In this document: piece after piece, positions 34,554 to 37,523 of the stretch | How positions within the stretch are numbered: position 1 is the stretch's first letter | Layout of the letters: each line of letters opens with the position of its first letter | NCBI GenBank assembly: GCA_029211065.1 | Contig: JARGFK010000039.1 | Coordinates: forward strand, 1-37,523 | DNA length: 37,523 nucleotides | Reading direction: 5' to 3' | From: Desulfobacterales bacterium | Lineage (GTDB): Bacteria > Desulfobacterota > Desulfobacteria > Desulfobacterales > JARGFK01 | Made by a program: the position numbers and the translations under genes | The notes under the pieces: model-generated | What the model was told of the DNA's origin: nothing | What the model saw: the letters and a program-made list of their open reading frames with translations, nothing else | Databases searched by the model: none

Positions 34554-36071
34554 TTACTTATAACTTCCTTCCGCTGTGGCCTTGGCACGTTCATCCTGTG
34601 ACAGACCGGCCAGGCGCTTTACTTCCTTGATATCCAGTCCCAGACCTTTGGCAATCCGGGTTCCATAATCAATATCCGCTTTGAAGAAAATGGCGGTCTG
34701 TCGCATCTGGAGGCGTTTTTTGGCATTGCCCAGATGGCCGACGATGTTCCCCACCAGGTTCTTGCGATCCGTTTCGGTCATGACTTTGCGATACAGGTTG
34801 CCGGCCTGGACAAAATCGTCATTGGGATGTTTGAAGGGATGTCGGCCCGCTTTTCCGCTCAGATCAAAGGCCGGCTCGGCCGCTTTCGCATCCGGCCCGG
34901 GGCCGTCGAAACTGTTGGGCCAGTAGTTGGGTCCGCCGCCGCCGTTGTTGTCCGTCCGCATGAACGCATCCCGCTGGTAGCTGTTTTCCGGGGCCGCCTT
35001 GGGGGCGTTGACCGGAATGAGATGATAGTTGGGTCCGAGACGGTGAATATGGGTGTCGTGATAGGAGAAGAGGCGGCCCTGCAGCATTTTATCCGGGGAT
35101 GCCGCAATGCCGGGTACGAAATTGCCGGGACAAAAGGCCGCCTGCTCCACTTCGGCAAAATAATTGACCGCGTTGCGGTTCAGCACCAGTTTGCCGATCT
35201 TGATGGGTTTTACTTCGGCATGGGGCCAGACCTTGGTGATGTCCAGGATATCCCACTTGAAATCCTTGGCCTGTTCAGGGGTAAGGATCTGCATTTCAAG
35301 GGTCCAGGAAGGATATTCCTTGCGCGCAATGGCTTCATAAAGGTCCCGGGTGGCATGGTCGGGGTCCGAGCTGCAAAGCTTTCCGGCTTCCTCGCGGGTC
35401 AGGTTTTTGATTCCCTGGTCGGTCTTGAAATGATACTGCACCCAGAAATACTCGCCCTTGGCGTTATACCATTTAAAGGTATGGCTGCTGTAGCCGTTCA
35501 GGTGGCGGTAGCTGGCGGGTGTGCCCCGGTCGGAAAAAAGAATGGTGACCTGGTGGATCGATTCGGGCGTCAGGGACAGAAAGTCCCAGAACATGTTGGG
35601 GTCCGGCAGGTTGGTGGCCGGGTTGCGTTTCTGGGTGTGGATGAAGTCGGGAAACTTTAAGGGGTCGCGGATAAAAAAGACCGGGGTATTGTTGCCGACC
35701 AAATCATAATTGCCTTCTTCGGTATAAAACTTCAGGGCAAAGCCGCGCGGGTCCCGGGCAGCGTCGGGCGATCCTTTTTCGCCGCCCACGGTTGAAAAGC
35801 GCAGAAAAACGTCCGTGCGCTTGCCGACTTTGGACAGAAACTTGGCCTTGGTGTATGGGGTGACATCCGCCGTGACTTCAAAGTAGCCGTAGGCGCCGGC
35901 GCCTTTGGCATGCACCACCCGCTCGGGGATGCGCTCGCGGTCGAAATGGGCGAGCTTTTCCAGCAGATGCACATCCTGCATCAATACCGGCCCGCGTTCG
36001 CCGGCCGTGACACTGTTCAGGTCGTCGGCGACCGGGGCGCCGAATGCCGTGGTTAGTCGTTTTTTAGCCAT
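34554..36071 (-). CDS. katA: Monofunctional haem catalase (KatA-like)
   Basis: Catalase converts hydrogen peroxide to water and oxygen. The 505-residue protein is a small-subunit clade 3 type. Catalytic His54 lies in RVVHAKGAGA, Asn127 in VGNNTPVFFIRDP, and the haem-ligand Tyr (about 334) in RLFSYHDTHIHRLGPNY. The start has AAGGAGG five bases upstream. Upstream, on the minus strand, a TATAAT (36180-36185) is adjacent to a Per-box-like sequence (36186-36200). The next gene upstream encodes a PerR-type regulator on the same strand, 156 bp away. The gene is intact and probably peroxide-inducible. Confidence 0.98.
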   Translation of the reverse strand: MAKKRLTTAFGAPVADDLNSVTAGERGPVLMQDVHLLEKLAHFDRERIPERVVHAKGAGAYGYFEVTADVTPYTKAKFLSKVGKRTDVFLRFSTVGGEKGSPDAARDPRGFALKFYTEEGNYDLVGNNTPVFFIRDPLKFPDFIHTQKRNPATNLPDPNMFWDFLSLTPESIHQVTILFSDRGTPASYRHLNGYSSHTFKWYNAKGEYFWVQYHFKTDQGIKNLTREEAGKLCSSDPDHATRDLYEAIARKEYPSWTLEMQILTPEQAKDFKWDILDITKVWPHAEVKPIKIGKLVLNRNAVNYFAEVEQAAFCPGNFVPGIAASPDKMLQGRLFSYHDTHIHRLGPNYHLIPVNAPKAAPENSYQRDAFMRTDNNGGGGPNYWPNSFDGPGPDAKAAEPAFDLSGKAGRHPFKHPNDDFVQAGNLYRKVMTETDRKNLVGNIVGHLGNAKKRLQMRQTAIFFKADIDYGTRIAKGLGLDIKEVKRLAGLSQDERAKATAEGSYK

Positions 36072-36179
36072 GCTGACCTCCTTTGTTTGTTATGGGTTTT
36101 AGAAAGAGTTGATAACGCCTTGTAAAAACATATTTACAGAGAAGAATGATTAAGTAAGATCTGCTATTAAATAATATTA

Positions 36180-36200
36180 ATTATATGAGAATTATTATCC
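36180..36200 (-). promoter_or_regulatory. Per-box-like operator at the catalase promoter
   Basis: The sequence GGATAATAATTCTCA on the minus strand (36186-36200) matches the perR-upstream palindrome GGATAATGATTATCC in 11 of 15 positions. It directly precedes TATAAT (36180-36185). A repressor bound here would block the promoter. Confidence 0.6.
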
Positions 36201-36226
36201 TTTAAATGGCAAAAAAATTTAGTCTG

Positions 36227-36673
36227 CTACGCTTGGGCCCCTTCCTGGCATGCCGGGCACAGCCCGAAAAAATCCAGTCGGTGATTGAGAATCTTAAAAC
36301 CGGTTTCTTCAATCAATTCCCGGGTGACATCATTTAAACTTTCCAGATCCGGATCGATGATTTTTTTGCAGCCGGTGCAAACCAGATGCGGATGGGGGTG
36401 CGGATTGTTGCCGTCATAGCGGCTGCTGTCGTGGCTGAAACCCAGCTCCAGGACCTCTCCCAAATCTCTCAGGGTTGAAACATTTTTATAGACCGTTGCC
36501 AAACTGGTGGTGGGAAACGTTTGCCGGACCTGCTCATAGATCTTTTCAACGCTGGGGTGCCCCTCGCTGGCGGCTAAAACCTTGAGTATGGCCAGCCGCT
36601 GGGGCGTGATCCGGCAATTGTTATCACGCAGCTTGTTGATCATTGTATTCAGACGTTTTTCAGAATCAGCCAT
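36227..36673 (-). CDS. perR: Fur-family peroxide regulator (PerR-like)
   Basis: The 148-residue protein has the winged-helix DNA-binding domain of the Fur family (CRITPQRLAILKVLAASEGHPSVEKIY, TTSLATVYKNVSTLRDLG). The C-terminal metal-binding domain has two zinc knuckles, CTGC and CPAC. The residue after the first knuckle is Asp (CKKIIDPD) where Fur proteins have Glu, and the end reads HRLDFFGLC like PerR (HRLEIYGVC). This supports a hydrogen-peroxide sensor using metal-catalysed His oxidation, not an iron sensor. Its neighbour is catalase, and palindromes of the ATAATnATTAT type lie upstream of both genes, which suggests autoregulation and control of katA. An alternative start at residue 11 exists; neither has a strong ribosome-binding site. 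Confidence 0.9.
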   Translation of the reverse strand: MADSEKRLNTMINKLRDNNCRITPQRLAILKVLAASEGHPSVEKIYEQVRQTFPTTSLATVYKNVSTLRDLGEVLELGFSHDSSRYDGNNPHPHPHLVCTGCKKIIDPDLESLNDVTRELIEETGFKILNHRLDFFGLCPACQEGAQA

Positions 36674-36726
36674 GAAGGGATAGTTCCCGAAAGATCGTTG
36701 TTGTCAGCAAGAAAATATTTCTTAAA

Positions 36727-36771
36727 GGATAATGATTATCCATACTATATAGCAACGGAATCGATTGTCAA
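36727..36771 (-). promoter_or_regulatory. perR promoter with Per box
   Basis: On the minus strand TTGACA (36766-36771), a 16-bp spacer and TATAGT (36744-36749) form a strong promoter. The perfect 15-bp palindrome GGATAATGATTATCC (36727-36741) overlaps the expected transcription start. It matches the core ATAATnATTAT of the PerR consensus. Confidence 0.8.
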
Positions 36772-37523
36772 CCCAAAATTTGGGCTATCCCGGATATTTC
36801 ACGAACCGCTTTTGTTCATTGTCGGAAATATCAGAAGTGCACATAAAATTGTGCATGTAATGCACAGAAAAATGTGCAAAATAGGGCTGCCTGCGGCCAG
36901 GCCGCTATTTTAATCTTTCAGACAAACTATCAAAACGCCTGCGGCTAATATCCTTATATATAAATAAAACAAATTCTTACAGGGCTAATCAATTGGGCTG
37001 GCCTGGGCTAATTTTTATTATCGTAATTATCTTGGTTCCGGCATGAATTTTGAATTAAATAGATATTGAGTCGATTCTTCTCTTTGAGCTGTTACGCTCC
37101 TGTTGATTTGTATTCCGCCAGCTTGATTAAGATTTCATATACCCCATCCGCTTGCGGTGGAGTTTCCACTAGTTCCCTCTCCTTGGGGAGAGGGGAAGGA
37201 GCCATAACACCTTAAACCTGTCTTTCTATCATGAAAAAGGGGAGAGACAGGGGGCACGGGTTGAGATGAGTCAAGCCGGGAGAAACCGCTGTGCAGTTAA
37301 TTATTGACAATTCATTTTAGATAAGTGAAGTTTTTTGAAAACAGACGATTAATATTTTTACCTCGCTCCATTAACACACATTTCATTCAAAAATAAAACG
37401 GGTTTGGTCTCAAAACGAGATCTTTGAAAAATATTCGCTTTCGTTCAAGTTCAAGGAAGGCGAAAATTTTAACCAGAGGAATACATGGTGTATTTCGAGG
37501 ATTAAAATTTGAGCCTGACGCCG
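36772..37523. other. Right-edge region without a recognised gene
   Basis: No plausible coding frame was found in about 750 bases. The stretch holds a hairpin TTCCCTCTCC / GGGAGAGGGGAA (37173-37197) next to CCGCTTGCGG (37148-37157), both typical of dispersed palindromes. From about 37407 (GAGATCTTTGAAAAATATTCG) the sequence looks like the beginning of another intergenic repeat that continues past the window edge; this last point is an impression, not demonstrated. Confidence 0.45.

Noticed and set aside
36227-36673. Iron regulator Fur or zinc regulator Zur
   Set aside because: The Asp after the first CxxC, the HRLDFFGLC ending and the catalase neighbour point to PerR.

Overview
This 37.5 kb window comes from a bacterial chromosome. 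It reads most like an anaerobic or microaerotolerant member of the Desulfobacterota (the former sulfate-reducing deltaproteobacteria), possibly from an environmental assembly. That is an inference. It rests on the rubrerythrin, CX4C rubredoxin and flavin-reductase genes, the exported iron-sulphur proteins, a PerR-like regulator beside a catalase, many two-component and GAF proteins, and the style of the intergenic repeats. There are no rRNA genes, tRNA genes, phage genes, intact transposases or CRISPR arrays.

Layout. (1) 1-855: AT-rich left edge with a 5'-truncated hipA-like kinase remnant. (2) 856-8209, minus strand: carA-carB-purF with overlapping ends, followed by a cyclic-nucleotide-binding protein and a radical SAM protein whose stop and start codons abut. 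(3) 8479-11387: a glutamate-synthase-like amidotransferase (minus) and a glutamine synthetase (plus) that have both lost their 5' ends and meet head to head near 10788. (4) 11953-19382, plus strand: a redox and peroxide-defence group made of a DUF6599 protein, a Tat-exported DUF362 protein, a NapH/NapG-like fused membrane iron-sulphur protein, a Tat-exported aldo/keto reductase, a flavin reductase, a rubredoxin and a rubrerythrin. (5) 19650-25681: a hybrid histidine kinase whose N-terminal receiver has been deleted, a split spermidine-synthase-like pair, a sigma-54 activator with a GAF domain, and a divergent endonuclease IV. (6) 26133-34447: a DUF554 membrane protein, a cold-shock protein, a possible small RNA, small hypotheticals, an internally deleted TauE/SafE permease, a UspA-like protein, a GAF protein, a receiver-adenylate cyclase, a LEA-like lipoprotein, a frameshifted M29/NicX-like aminopeptidase and an MFS transporter. 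(7) 34554-36673, minus strand: catalase and PerR, with Per-box-like palindromes upstream of both. (8) 36674-37523: no gene seen.

How the parts fit together. Three themes recur. Nitrogen and nucleotide metabolism: CarAB and PurF use glutamine, and the GS/GOGAT fragments would make it. Oxidative stress: rubrerythrin, rubredoxin, flavin reductase, catalase, PerR and endonuclease IV. Second-messenger and two-component signalling: an adenylate cyclase and a cyclic-nucleotide-binding protein lie in the same window.

The most unusual points are these. Several otherwise well-conserved genes carry clean deletions or a frameshift (gltB-like/glnA junction, histidine-kinase receiver, TauE/SafE permease, M29 aminopeptidase). 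A 137-bp MITE-like element is present twice with no difference between copies, each time beside a related second repeat. The exported redox cluster has no function I can name with confidence. A family of TTACAA/TTGTAA palindromes lies in the regulator/nfo intergenic region and at a candidate small-RNA promoter.
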